In this document: one piece after another, positions 50,301 through 63,400 of the stretch
Numbering within the stretch: the stretch's first letter is position 1
Layout: every line of letters starts with the position of its first letter
Origin: Phlebotomus papatasi
Taxonomy: Eukaryota > Arthropoda > Insecta > Diptera > Psychodidae
Direction: 5' to 3'
DNA length: 64,000 nucleotides
Assembly: GCF_024763615.1 (NCBI RefSeq)
Contig: NW_026604588.1
Coordinates: 1 to 64,000, forward strand
Made by a program: the position numbers and the translations under genes
The notes under the pieces: model-generated
What the model was told of the DNA's origin: nothing
The model's input: the letters and a program-made list of their open reading frames with translations, nothing else
Databases searched by the model: none

Positions 50301-52778
50301 TTGTATGCAAATCTTTAAAGGCGAATATCTCCTAAACTAGAAGAGATAGACCCCCCAAAGTTGGCATAAAAAAAAAAATTTTTTAGGCATATTTTGTATG
50401 CAAATCTTTAAAGGCGAATATCTCCTAAACTAGAAGAGATAGACCCCCCAAAGTTGGCATCAAAAAAAAAAAATTTTTATAGGCGTATTTTGTATGCAAA
50501 TCTTTAAAGGCGAATATCTCCTAAACTAGAAGAGATAGACCCCCCAAAGTTGGCATCAAAAAAAAATTTTTTTAGGCATATTTTGTATGCAAATCTTTAA
50601 AGGCGAATATCTCCTAAACTAGAAGAGATAGACCCCCCAAAGATGGCATCAAAAAAAAATTTTTTTTAGGCATATTTTGTATGCAAATCTTTAAAGGCGA
50701 ATATCTCCTAAACTAGAAGAGATAGACCCCCCAAAGTTGGCATCAAAAAAAAATTTTTTTAGGCATATTTTGTATGCAAATCTTTAAAGGCGAATATCTC
50801 CTAAACTAGAAGAGATAGACCCCCCAAAGTTGGCATCAAAAAAAATTTTTTTTAGGCATATTTTGTATGCAAATCTTTAAAGGCGAATATCTCCTAAACT
50901 AGAAGAGATAGACCCCCCAAAGTTGGCATCAAAAAAAAATTTTTATAGGCATATTTTGTATGCAAATCTTTAAAGGCGAATATCTCCTAAACTAGAAGAG
51001 ATAGACCCCCCAAAGTTGGCATCAAAAAAAAATTTTTTTAGGCATATTTTGTATGCAAATCTTTAAAGGCGAATATCTCCTAAACTAGAAGAGATAGACC
51101 CCCCAAAGTTGGCATCAAAAAAAATTTTTTTAGGCATATTTTGTATGCAAATCTTTAAAGGCGAATATCTCCTAAACTAGAAGAGATAGACCCCCCAAAG
51201 TTGGCATCAAAAAAAAATTTTTTTAGGCATATTTTGTATGCAAATCTTTAAAGGCGAATATCTCCTAAACTAGAAGAGATAGACCCCCCAAAGTTGGCAT
51301 CAAAAAAAAATTTTTTTTAGGCATATTTTGTATGCAAATCTTTAAAGGCGAATATCTCCTAAACTAGAAGAGATAGACCCCCCAAAGTTGGCATCAAAAA
51401 AAAATTTTTTTAGGCATATTTTGTATGCAAATCTTTAAAGGCGAATATCTCCTAAACTAGAAGAGATAGACCCCCCAAAGTTGGCATCAAAAAAAAATTT
51501 TTTTTAGGCATATTTTGTATGCAAATCTTTAAAGGCGAATATCTCCTAAACTAGAAGAGATAGACCCCCCAAAGTTGGCATCAAAAAAAAATTTTTTTTA
51601 GGCATATTTTGTATGCAAATCTTTAAAGGCGAATATCTCCTAAACTAGAAGAGATAGACCCCCCAAAGTTGGCATCAAAAAAAAATTTTTTTAGGCATAT
51701 TTTGTATGCAAATCTTTAAAGGCGAATATCTCCTAAACTAGAAGAGATAGACCCCCCAAAGTTGGCATCAAAAAAAATTTTTTTTAGGCATATTTTGTAT
51801 GCAAATCTTTAAAGGCGAATATCTCCTAAACTAGAAGAGATAGACCCCCCAAAGTTGGCATCAAAAAAAATTTTTTTTAGGCATATTTTGTATGCAAATC
51901 TTTAAAGGCGAATATCTCCTAAACTAGAAGAGATAGACCCCCCAAAGTTGGCATCAAAAAAAAATTTTTTTAGGCATATTTTGTATGCAAATCTTTAAAG
52001 GCGAATATCTCCTAAACTAGAAGAGATAGACCCCCCAAAGTTGGCATCAAAAAGAAATTTTTTTAGGCATATTTTGTATGCAAATCTTTAAAGGCGAATA
52101 TCTCCTAAACTAGAAGAGATATACCCCCCAAAGTTGGCATCAAAAAAAATTTTTTTAGGCATATTTTGTATGCAAATCTTTAAAGGCGAATATCTCCTAA
52201 ACTAGAAGAGATAGACCCCCCAAAGTTGGCATCAAAAAAAATTTTTTTAGGCATATTTTGTATGCAAATCTTTAAAGGCAAATATCTCCTAAACTAGAAG
52301 AGATAGACCCCCCAAAGTTGGCATCAAAAAAAAATTTTTTTAGGCATATTTTGTATGCAAATCTTTAAAGGCGAATATCTCCTAAACTAGAAGAGATAGA
52401 CCCCCCAAAGTTGGCATCAAAAAAAAATTTTTTAGGCATATTTTGTATGCAAATCTTTAAAGGCGAATATCTCCTAAACTAGAAGAGATAGACCCCCCAA
52501 AGTTGGCATCAAAAAAAATTTTTTTAGGCATATTTTGTATGCAAATCTTTAAATGCGAATATCTCCTAAACTAGAAGAGATAGACCCCCCAAAGTTCGCA
52601 TCAAGAAAAAATTTTTTTAGGCATATTTTGTATGGAAATCTTTAAAGGCGAATATCTCCTAAACTAGAAGAGATAGACCCCCCAAAGTTGGCATCAAAAA
52701 AAAATTTTTTTAGGCATATTTTGTATGCAAATCTTTAAAGGCGAATATCTCCTAAACTAGAAGAGATAGACCCCCCAA
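47371..52778 (+). repeat. Satellite array between SINE copies 7 and 8
   Basis: About 58 monomers. TGTAAAT/AAATGCG with GTTCGCATC and TATGGAAATC occurs near 47985-48080; a rare CTCCAAAACTAG is at about 48006. Others are TTTAAGGGCG near 49108, GGCATCTTTTG near 49548 and 49732, TTTGAATGC near 49368, and CAAAGATGG near 50640. The last 749 bp (from about 52030) match the left flanks of copies 3 and 9, with AAAAAGAAATTTT, AAAGGCAAATATC and GTTCGCATCAAG in the same order. Confidence 0.95.
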
Positions 52779-53234
52779 GAGAGATAAGATAAGATTTTGC
52801 CAGGGGTCAGTTCTCCATTTCGGATATTCCGATGCATCCAGGCCACCAATTGGGCCCCTTATGCTTCCCCACTCCTATTCTATCTTATCCCCCGATACGG
52901 GTAGCCGCTCTATTTCACAGCTCTGTGAGCAGTCAGTGCCGTTACTATGTCACAGCATCCCTTCTCGGTGTGTGTTTGGGATCAGTGACAGTGAATATTT
53001 GTATCGACTGAAGTACCGCTTTCATGTCGAAACTCGTTTTTGTACCAGCCTCTATTGTTTAGGCGGTTCACTTTTTTTGCCAATATGCACCATTGACATT
53101 ACTATTCATTCATTCACTGGACGAATTCAAAGCCGATATGGCATGAGAAATCTTTTTCTGCTGCTGCTCAGCTTTGAACCCCAGACCTCGCAGTCATAGA
53201 GCTACTACTCTATCCACTGACCCACTCGAGGCCC
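52779..53234 (-). mobile_element. tRNA-derived SINE, copy 8 (456 bp)
   Basis: Full-length copy with box B at 53170-53180 and box A at 53214-53224 on the minus strand, flanked by TAGACCCCCCAA at 52767-52778 and 53235-53246. It has G at 53042. The left flank is of the GTTCGCATCAAG lineage (TTCGCA at 52595, 184 bp away). One monomer there reads TGCAAATCTTTAAATGCG where copies 3, 5 and 9 read TGTAAATCTTTAAATGCG. Confidence 0.88.
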
Positions 53235-55103
53235 TAGACCCCCCAAAGTTGGCATCAAAAAAAAAAAAATTTTTTTTAGGCATGTTTTGTATGCAAATCT
53301 TTAAAGGCGAATATCTCCTAAACTAGAAGAGATAGACCCCCCAAAGTTGGCATCAAAAAAAAATTTTTATAGGCATATTTTGTATGCAAATCTTTAAAGG
53401 CGAATATCTCCTAAACTAGAAGAGATAGACCCCCCAAAGTTGGCATCAAAAAAAAATTTTTTTAGGCATATTTTGTATGCAAATCTTTAAAGGCGAATAT
53501 CTCCTAAACTAGAAGAGATAGACCCCCCAAAGTTGGCATCAAAAAAAAATTTTTTTAGGCATATTTTGTATGCAAATCTTTAAAGGCGAATATCTCCTAA
53601 ACTAGAAGAGATAGACCCCCCAAAGTTGGCATCAAAAAAAATTTTTTTAGGCATATTTTGTATGCAAATCTTTAAAGGCGAATATCTCCTAAACTAGAAG
53701 AGATAGACCCCCCAAAGTTGGCATCAAAAAAATTTTTTTAGGCATATTTTGTATGCAAATCTTTAAAGGCAAATATCTCCTAAACTAGAAGAGATAGACC
53801 CCCCAAAGTTGGCATCAAAAAAAAATTTTTTAGGCATATTTTGTATGCAAATCTTTAAAGGCGAATATCTCCTAAACTAGAAGAGATAGACCCCCCAAAG
53901 TTGGCATCAAAAAAAAATTTTTTTAGGCATATTTTGTATGCAAATCTTTAAAGGCGAATATCTCCTAAACTAGAAGAGATAGACCCCCCAAAGTTGGCAT
54001 CAAAAAAAAATTTTTTTAGGCATATTTTGTATGCAAATCTTTAAAGGCGAATATCTCCTAAACTAGAAGAGATAGACCCCCCAAAGTTGGCATCAAAAAA
54101 AATTTTTTTTAGGCATATTTTGTATGCAAATCTTTAAAGGCGAATATCTCCTAAACTAGAAGAGATAGACCCCCCAAAGTTGGCATCAAAAAAAATTTTT
54201 TTTAGGCATATTTTGTATGCAAATCTTTAAAGGCGAATATCTCCTAAACTAGAAGAGATAGACCCCCCAAAGTTGGCATCAAAAAAAAATTTTTATAGGC
54301 ATATTTTGTATGCAAATCTTTAAAGGCGAATATCTCCTAAACTAGAAGAGATAGACCCCCCAAAGGTGGCATCAAAAAGAAATTTTTTTAGGCATATTTT
54401 GTATGCAAATCTTTAAAGGCGAATATCTCCTAAACTAGAAGAGATATACCCCCCAAAGTTGGCATCAAAAACAATTTTTTTAGGCATATTTTGTATGCAA
54501 ATCTTTAAAGGCGAATATCTCCTAAACTAGAAGAGATAGACCCCCCAAAGTTGGCATCAAAAAAAATTTTTTTAGGCATATTTTGTATGCAAATCTTTAA
54601 AGGCAAATATCTCCTAAACTAGAAGAGATAGACCCCCCAAAGTTGGCATCAAAAAAAAATTTTTTTAGGCATATTTTGTATGCAAATCTTTAAAGGCGAA
54701 TATCTCCTAAACTAGAAGAGATAGACCCCCCAAAGTTGGCATCAAAAAAAAATTTTTTAGCCATATTTTGTATGCAAATCTTTAAAGGCGAATATCTCCT
54801 AAACTAGAAGAGATAGACCCCCCAAAGTTGGCATCAAAAAAAATTTTTTTAGGCATATTTTGTATGTAAATCTTTAAATGCGAATATCTCCTAAACTAGA
54901 AGAGATAGACCCCCCAAAGTTCGCATCAAGAAAAAATTTTTTTAGGCATATTTTGTATGGAAATCTTTAAAGGCGAATATCTCCTAAACTAGAAGAGATA
55001 GACCCCCCAAAGTTGGCATCAAAAAAAAATTTTTTTAGGCATATTTTGTATGCAAATCTTTAAAGGCGAATATCTCCTAAACTAGAAGAGATAGACCCCC
55101 CAA
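53235..55103 (+). repeat. Satellite array between SINE copies 8 and 9
   Basis: About 20 monomers. The last 749 bp repeat the left flank of copy 8 at an offset of 2325 bp, with AAAAAGAAATTTT near 54375, a GATATACC monomer near 54447, AAAGGCAAATATC near 54602 and GTTCGCATCAAG near 54920. Rare variants are CAAAGGTGG near 54363 and TTTTTTAGCCATATT near 54768. Confidence 0.95.
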
Positions 55104-55559
55104 GAGAGATAAGATAAGATTTTGCCAGGGGTCAGTTCTCCATTTCGGATATTCCGATGCATCCAGGCCACCAATTGGGCCCCTTATGCTTCCCCACTCC
55201 TATTCTATCTTATCCCCCGATACGGGTAGCCGCTCTATTTCACAGCTCTGTGAGCAGTCAGTGCCGTTACTATGTCACAGCATCCCTTCTCGGTGTGTGT
55301 TTGGGATCAGTGACAGTGAATATTTGTATCGACTGAAGTACCGCTTTCATGTCGAAACTCGTTTTTGTACCAGCCTCTATTGTTTAGGCGGTTCACTTTT
55401 TTTGCCAATATGCACCATTGACATTACTATTCATTCATTCACTGGACGAATTCAAAGCCGATATGGCATGAGAAATCTTTTTCTGCTGCTGCTCAGCTTT
55501 GAACCCCAGACCTCGCAGTCATAGAGCTACTACTCTATCCACTGACCCACTCGAGGCCC
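55104..55559 (-). mobile_element. tRNA-derived SINE, copy 9 (456 bp)
   Basis: Full-length copy with box B at 55495-55505 and box A at 55539-55549 on the minus strand, flanked by TAGACCCCCCAA at 55092-55103 and 55560-55571. It has G at 55367. The 749-bp left flank pairs it with copies 8 and 3. The A-run in the first monomer to its right is shorter (11 A) and the T-run longer (9 T) than after the other copies. Confidence 0.88.
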
Positions 55560-58500
55560 TAGACCCCCCAAAGTTGGCATCAAAAAAAAAAATTTTTTTT
55601 TTAGGCATGTTTTGTATGCAAATCTTTAAAGGCGAATATCTCCTAAACTAGAAGAGATAGACCCCCCAAAGTTGGCATCAAAAAAAAATTTTTTAGGCAT
55701 ATTTTGTATGCAAATCTTTAAAGGCGAATATCTCCTAAACTAGAAGAGATAGACCCCCCAAAGTTGGCATCAAAAAAAATTTTTTTAGGCATATTTTGTA
55801 TGTAAATCTTTAAATGCGAATATCTCCTAAACTAGAAGAGATAGACCCCCCAAAGTTGGCATAAAAAAAAATTTTTATAGGCATATTTTGTATGCAAATC
55901 TTTAAAGGCGAATATCTCCTAAACTAGAAGAGATAGACCCCCCAAAGTTGGCATCAAAAAAAAATTTTTATAGGCATATTTTGTATGCAAATCTTTAAAG
56001 GCGAATATCTCCTAAACTAGAAGAGATAGACCCCCCAAAGTTGGCATCAAAAAAAAATTTTTTTAGGCATATTTTGTATGCAAATCTTTAAAGGCAAATA
56101 TCTCCTAAACTAGAAGAGATAGACCCCCCAAAGTTGGCATCAAAAAAAAATTTTTATAGGCATATTTTGTATGCAAATCTTTAAAGGCGAATATCTCCTA
56201 AACTAGAAGAGATAGACCCCCCAAAGTTGGCATCAAAAAAAAATTTTTTTAGGCATATTTTGTATGCAAATCTTTAAAGGCAAATATCTCCTAAACTAGA
56301 AGAGATAGACCCCCCAAAGTTGGCATCAAAAAAAAATTTTTATAGGCATATTTTGTATGCAAATCTTTAAAGGCGAATATCTCCTAAACTAGAAGAGATA
56401 GACCCCCCAAAGTTGGCATCAAAAAAAAATTTTTTTAGGCATATTTTGTATGCAAATCTTTAAAGGCGAATATCTCCTAAACTAGAAGAGATAGACCCCC
56501 CAAAGTTGGCATCAAAAAAAATTTTTTTAGGCATATTTTGTATGCAAATCTTTAAAGGCGAATATCTCCTAAACTAGAAGAGATAGACCCCCCAAAGTTG
56601 GCATCAAAAAAAATTTTTTTAGGCATATTTTGTATGCAAATCTTTAAAGGCAAATATCTCCTAAACTAGAAGAGATAGACCCCCCAAAGTTGGCATCAAA
56701 AAAAAATTTTTTTAGGCATATTTTGTATGTAAATCTTTAAATGCGAATATCTCCTAAACTAGAAGAGATAGACCCCCCAAAGTTCGCATCAAAAAAAAAT
56801 TTTTTTAGGCATATTTTGTATGGAAATCTTTAAAGGCGAATATCTCCTAAACTAGAAGAGATAGACCCCCCAAAGTTGGCATCAAAAAAAAATTTTTTTA
56901 GGCATGTTTTGTATGCAAATCTTTAAAGGCGAATATCTCCTAAACTAGAAGAGATAGACCCCCCAAAGTTGGCATCAAAAAAAATTTTTTTAGGCATATT
57001 TTGTATGCAAATCTTTAAAGGCGAATATCTCCTAAACTAGAAGAGATAGACCCCCCAAAGTTGGCATCAAAAAAAAATTTTTTTAGGCATATTTTGTATG
57101 CAAATCTTTAAAGGCGAATATCTCCTAAACTAGAAGAGATAGACCCCCCAAAGTTGGCATCATTTTTTTTAGGCATATTTTGTATGCAAATCTTTAAAGG
57201 CGAATATCTCCTAAACTAGAAGAGATAGACCCCCCAAAGTTGGCATCAAAAAAAAATTTTTTTAGGCATATTTTGTATGCAAATCTTTAAAGGCGAATAT
57301 CTCCTAAACTAGAAGAGATAGACCCCCCAAAGTTGGCATCAAAAAAAAATTTTTTTAGGCATATTTTGTATGCAAATCTTTAAAGGCGAATATCTCCTAA
57401 ACTAGAAGAGATAGACCCCCCAAAGTTGGCATCAAAAAAAAATTTTTATAGGCATATTTTGTATGCAAATCTTTAAAGGCGAATATCTCCTAAACTAGAA
57501 GAGATAGACCCCCCAAAGTTGGCATCAGAAAAAAATTTTTTTAGGCATATTTTGTATGCAAATCTTTAAAGGCGAATATCTCCTAAACTAGAAGAGATAG
57601 ACCCCCCAAAGTTGGCATCAAAAAAAATTTTTTTTAGGCATATTTTGTATGCAAATCTTTAAAGGCGAATATCTCCTAAACTAGAAGAGATAGACCCCCC
57701 AAAGTTGGCATCAAAAAAAAATTTTTATAGGCATATTTTGTATGCAAATCTTTAAAGGCGAATATCTCCTAAACTAGAAGAGATAGACCCCCCAAAGTTG
57801 GCATCAAAAAAAATTTTTTTTAGGCATATTTTGTATGCAAATCTTTAAAGGCGAATATCTCCTAAACTAGAAGAGATAGACCCCCCAAAGTTGGCATCAA
57901 AAAAAATTTTTTTAGGCATATTTTGTATGCAAATCTTTAAAGGCGAATATCTCCTAAACTAGAAGAGATATACCCCCCAAAGTTGGCATCAAGAAAAAAA
58001 TGTTTATAGGCATATTTTGTATGCAAATCTTTAAAGGCGAATATCTCCTAAACTAGAAGAGATAGACCCCCCAAAGTTGGCATCAAAAAAATTTTTTTTA
58101 GGCATATTTTGTATGCAAATCTTTAAAGGCGAATATCTCCTAAACTAGAAGAGATATACCCCCCAAAGTTGGCATCAAAAAAAATTTTTTAGGCATATTT
58201 TGTATGCAAATCTTTAGGCGAATATCTCCTAAACTAGAAGAGATAGACCCCCCAAAGTTGGCATCAAAAAAAATTTTAGGCATATTTTGTATGCAAATCT
58301 TTAAAGGCGAATATCTCCTAAACTAGAAGAGATAGACCCCCCAAAGTTGGCATCAAAAAAAATTTTTTTTAGGCATATTTTGTATGCAAATCTTTAAAGG
58401 CGAATATCTCCTAAACTAGAAGAGATAGACCCCCCAAAGTTGGCATCAAAAAAAATTTTTTTAGGCATATTTTGTATGCAAATCTTTAAAGGCGAATATC

Positions 58501-59967
58501 TCCTAAACTAGAAGAGATAGACCCCCCAAAGTTGGCATCAAGAAAAAAATGTTTATAGGCATATTTTGTATGCAAATCTTTAAAGGCGAATATCTCCTAA
58601 ACTAGAAGAGATAGACCCCCCAAAGTTGGCATCAAAAAAAATTTTTTTAGGCATATTTTGTATGCAAATCTTTAAAGGCGAATATCTCCTAAACTAGAAG
58701 AGATAGACCCCCCAAAGTTGGCATCAAAAAAAAAAATTTTTATAGGCATATTTTGTATGCAAATCTTTAAAGGCGAATATCTCCTAAACTAGAAGAGATA
58801 GACCCCCCAAAGTTGGCATCAAAAAAATTTTTTTTAGGCATATTTTGTATGCAAATCTTTAAAGGCGAATATCTCCTAAACTAGAAGAGATAGACCCCCC
58901 AAAGTTGGCATCAAAAAAAATTTTTTTTAGGCATATTTTGTAGCAAATCTTTAAAGGCGAATATCTCCTAAACTAGAAGAGATAGACCCCCCAAAGTTGG
59001 CATCAAAAAAAAATTTTTATAGGCATATTTTGTATGCAAATCTTTAAAGGCGAATATCTCCTAAACTAGAAGAGATAGACCCCCCAAAGTTGGCATCAAA
59101 AAAAAATTTTTTTTAGGCATATTTTGTATGCAAATCTTTAAAGGCGAATATCTCCTAAACTAGAAGAGATAGACCCCCCAAAGTTGGCATCAAAAAAAAA
59201 TTTTTTTTAGGCATATTTTGTATGCAAATCTTTAAAGGCGAATATCTCCTAAACTAGAAGAGATAGACCCCCCCATCAAAAAGAAAAGCATATTTTGGCA
59301 TCGAATATCTCCTAAATTAGAAGAGATAGACCCCCCAAAGTTTTTAGGCATATTTTGTATGCAAATCTTTAAAGGCGAATATCTCCTAAACTAGAAGAGA
59401 TAGACCCCCCAAAGTTGGCATCAAAAAAAATTTTTTTAGGCATATTTTGTATGCAAATCTTTAAAGGCGAATATCTCCTAAACTAGAAGAGATAGACCCC
59501 CCAAAGTTGGCATCAAAAAAAATTTTTTTTAGGCATATTTTGTATGCAAATCTTTAAAGGCGAATATCTCCTAAACTAGAAGAGATAGACCCCCCAAAGT
59601 TGGCATCAAAAAAAATTTTTTTAGGCATATTTTGTATGCAAATCTTTAAAGGCGAATATCTCCTAAACTAGAAGAGATAGACCCCCCAAAGTTGGCATCA
59701 AAAAAAAATTTTTATAGGCATATTTTGTATGCAAATCTTTAAAGGCGAATATCTCCTAAACTAGAAGAGATAGACCCCCCAAAGTTTACATCAAAAAAAA
59801 TTTTTTATAGGCATATTTTGTATGCAAATCTTTAAAGGCGAATATCTCCTAAACTAGAAGAGATAGACCCCCCAAAGTTGGCATCAAAAAAAATTTTTTT
59901 AGGCATATTTTGTATGCAAATCTTTAAAGGCGAATATCTCCTAAACTAGAAGAGATAGACCCCCCAA
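55560..59967 (+). repeat. Satellite array between SINE copies 9 and 10
   Basis: About 47 monomers. AAAGGCAAATATC monomers alternate with TTTTTATAGG monomers between about 55.9 and 56.4 kb. Irregular units are CATCATTTTTTTTAGG near 57162 (A-run lost), ATCTTTAGGCGAAT near 58213 (four bases lost), AAAATTTTAGG near 58276 (short T-run), TTTTGTAGCAAAT near 58939, and a scrambled joint at 59268-59345. TGTTTATAGG monomers near 58000 and 58552 and AGTTTACATC near 59783 link the right end to the flanks of copies 1, 2 and 4. Confidence 0.95.
59268..59345 (+). repeat. Small scrambled joint in the satellite
   Basis: The C-run is followed directly by CATCAAAAAGAAAAGCATAT, then TTTGGCATCGAATATCTCC, CTAAATTAGAAG (a rare base change) and CAAAGTTTTTAGGC. 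The words GGCAT, GCATATTTT and CGAATATC are out of their normal order over about 75 bp. Confidence 0.85.
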
Positions 59968-60423
59968 GAGTGATAAGATAAGATTTTGCCAGGGGTCAGT
60001 TCTCCATTTCGGATATTCCGATGCATCCAGGCCACCAATTGGGCCCCTTATGCTTCCCCACTCCTATTCTATCTTATCCCCCGATACGGGTAGCCGCTCT
60101 ATTTCACAGCTCTGTGAGCAGTCAGTGCCGTTACTATGTCACAGCATCCCTTCTCGGTGTGTGTTTGGGATCAGTGACAGTGAATATTTGTATCGACTGA
60201 AGTACCGCTTTCATGTCGAAACTCGTTTTTGTACCAGCCTCTATTGTTTAGGCGGTTCACTTTTTTTGCCAATATGCACCATTGACATTACTATTCATTC
60301 ATTCACTGGACGAATTCAAAGCCGATATGGCATGAGAAATCTTTTTCTGCTGCTGCTCAGCTTTGAACCCCAGACCTCGCAGTCATAGAGCTACTACTCT
60401 ATCCACTGACCCACTCGAGGCCC
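59968..60423 (-). mobile_element. tRNA-derived SINE, copy 10 (456 bp)
   Basis: Full-length copy with box B at 60359-60369 and box A at 60403-60413 on the minus strand, flanked by TAGACCCCCCAA at 59956-59967 and 60424-60435. It has G at 60231 and a private change in the tail on its left edge (GAGTGATAAG where the others have GAGAGATAAG). The left flank (AGTTTACATC 184 bp away) and the right flank (GGCATAAAA with a long A-run) place it with copies 1, 2 and 4, though it has TATGC where those have TATAC in the first right-hand monomer. Confidence 0.88.
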
Positions 60424-63400
60424 TAGACCCCCCAAAGTTGGCATCAAAAAAAAAAAAAAATTTTTTTAGGCATGTTTTGTATGCAAATCTTTAAAGGCGA
60501 ATATCTCCTAAACTAGAAGAGATAGACCCCCCAAAGTTGGCATAAAAAAAAAAAAAATTTTTTTAGGCATATTTTGTATGCAAATCTTTAAAGGCGAATA
60601 TCTCCTAAACTAGAAGAGATAGACCCCCCAAAGTTGGCATCAAAAAAAAATTTTTTTAGGCATATTTTGTATGCAAATCTTTAAAGGCGAATATCTCCTA
60701 AACTAGAAGAGATAGACCCCCCAAAGTTGGCATCAAAAAAAATTTTTTTAGGCATATTTTGTATGCAAATCTTTAAAGGCGAATATCTCCTAAACTAGAA
60801 GAGATAGACCCCCCAAAGTTGGCATCAAAAAAAAATTTTTATAGGCATATTTTGTATGCAAATCTTTAAAGGCGAATATCTCCTAAACTAGAAGAGATAG
60901 ACCCCCCAAAGTTGGCATCAAAAAAAAATTTTTTTAGGCATATTTTGTATGGAAATCTTTAAAGGCGAATATCTCCTAAACTAGAAGAGATAGACCCCCC
61001 AAAGTTGGCATCAAAAAAAATTTTTTTAGGCATATTTTGTATGCAAATCTTTAAAGGCGAATATCTCCTAAACTAGAAGAGATAGACCCCCCAAAGTTGG
61101 CATCAAAAAAAATTTTTTTAGGCATATTTTGTATGCAAATCTTTAAAGGCGAATATCTCCTAAACTAGAAGAGATAGACCCCCCAAAGTTGGCATCAAAA
61201 AAAAATTTTTTTAGGCATATTTTGTATGCAAATCTTTAAAGGCGAATATCTCCTAAACTAGAAGAGATAGACCCCCCAAAGTTGGCATCAAAAAAAATTT
61301 TTTTAGGCATATTTTGTATGTAAATCTTTAAATGCGAATATCTCCTAAACTAGAAGAGATAGACCCCCCAAAGTTGGCATCAAAAAAAAATTTTTTTAGG
61401 CATATTTTGTATGCAAATCGCATCAAAAAAAAATTTTTTTAAATCTTTAAAGGCGAATATCTCCTAAACTAGAAGAGATAGACCCCCCAAAGTTGGCATC
61501 AAAAAAAAATTTTTTTAGGCATATTTTGTATGGAAATCTTTAAAGGCGAATTTTTTAGGCATATTTTGTATGCAAATCTTTAAAGGCGAATATCTCCTAA
61601 ACTAGAAGAGATAGACCCCCCAAAGTTGGCATCAAAAAAATTTTTTTAGGCATATTTTGTATGCAAATCTTTAAAGGCGAATATCTCCTAAACTAGAAGA
61701 GATAGACCCCCCAAAGTTGGCATCAAAAAAAAATTTTTTTAGGCATATTTTGTATGCAAATCTTTAAAGGCGAATATCTCCTAAACTAGAAGAGATAGAC
61801 CCCCCAAAGTTGGCATCAAAAAAAAATTTTTTTAGGCATATTTTGTATGCAAATCTTTAAAGGCGAATATCTCCTAAACTAGAAGAGATAGACCCCCCAA
61901 AGTTTGCATCAAAAAAAAAATTTTTAGGCATATTTTGTATGCAAATCTTTAAAGGCGAATATCTCCTAAACTAGAAGAGATAGACCCCCCAAAGTTGGCA
62001 TCAAAAAAAATTTTTTTTAGGCATATTTTGTATGCAAATCTTTAAAGGCGAATATCTCCTAAACTAGAAGAGATAGACCCCCCAAAGTTGGCATCAAAAA
62101 AAAATTTTTATAGGCATATTTTGTATGCAAATCTTTAAGGGCGAATATCTCCTAAACTAGAAGAGATAGACCCCCCAAAGTTGGCATCAAAAAAAATTTT
62201 TTTTTAGGCATATTTTGTACGCAAATCTTTAAAGGCGAATATCTCCTAAACTAGAAGAGATAGACCCCCCAAAGTTGGCATCAAAAAAAAAATTTTATAG
62301 GCATCTTTTGTATGCAAATCTTTAAAGGCGAATATCTCCTAAACTAGAAGAGATAGACCCCCCAAAGTTGGCATCAAAAAAAAATTTTTATAGGCATATT
62401 TTGTATGCAAATCTTTAAAGGCGAATATCTCCTAAACTAGAAGAGATAGACCCCCCAAAGTTGGCATCAAAAAAAAATTTTTATAGGCATATTTTGTATG
62501 CAAATCTTTAAGGGCGAATATCTCCTAAACTAGAAGAGATAGACCCCCCAAAGTTGGCATCAAAAAAAAATTTTTATAGGCATATTTTGTATGCAAATCT
62601 TTAAGGGCGAATATCTCCTAAACTAGAAGAGATAGACCCCCCAAAGTTGGCATCAAAAAAAAATTTTTATAGGCATATTTTGTATGCAAATCTTTAAGGG
62701 CGAATATCTCCTAAACTAGAAGAGATAGACCCCCCAAAGTTGGCATCAAAAAAAATTTTTTTTAGGCATATTTTGTATGCAAATCTTTAAAGGCGAATAT
62801 CTCCTAAACTAGAAGAGATAGACCCCCCAAAGTTGGCATCAAAAAAAAAATTTTATAGGCATCTCTTGTATGCAAATCTTTAAAGGCGAATATCTCCTAA
62901 ACTAGAAGAGATAGACCCCCCAAAGTTGGCATCAAAAAAAAATTTTTATAGGCATATTTTGTATGCAAATCTTTAAGGGCGAATATCTCCTAAACTAGAA
63001 GAGATAGACCCCCCAAAGTTGGCATCAAAAAAAATTTTTTTTAGGCATATTTTGTATGCAAATCTTTAAAGGCGAATATCTCCTAAACTAGAAGAGATAG
63101 ACCCCCCAAAGTTGGCATCAAAAAAAAAATTTTTTAGGCATATTTTGTATGCAAATCTTTAAAGGCGAATATCTCCTAAACTAGAAGAGATAGACCCCCC
63201 AAAGTTGGCATCAAAAAAAAAATTTTATAGGCATCTTTTGTATGCAAATCTTTAAAGGCGAATATCTCCTAAACTAGAAGAGATAGACCCCCCAAAGTTG
63301 GCATCAAAAAAAAATTTTTATAGGCATATTTTGTATGCAAATCTTTAAAGGCGAATATCTCCTAAACTAGAAGAGATAGACCCCCCAAAGTTGGCGTCAA

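Noticed and set aside
7205..61565. Scrambled joints as novel mobile elements or recombination sites with their own sequence
   Set aside because: Nearly all the bases in them can be traced to the monomer. There are no terminal inverted repeats or new sequence of useful length, so they are annotated as disturbed satellite only.
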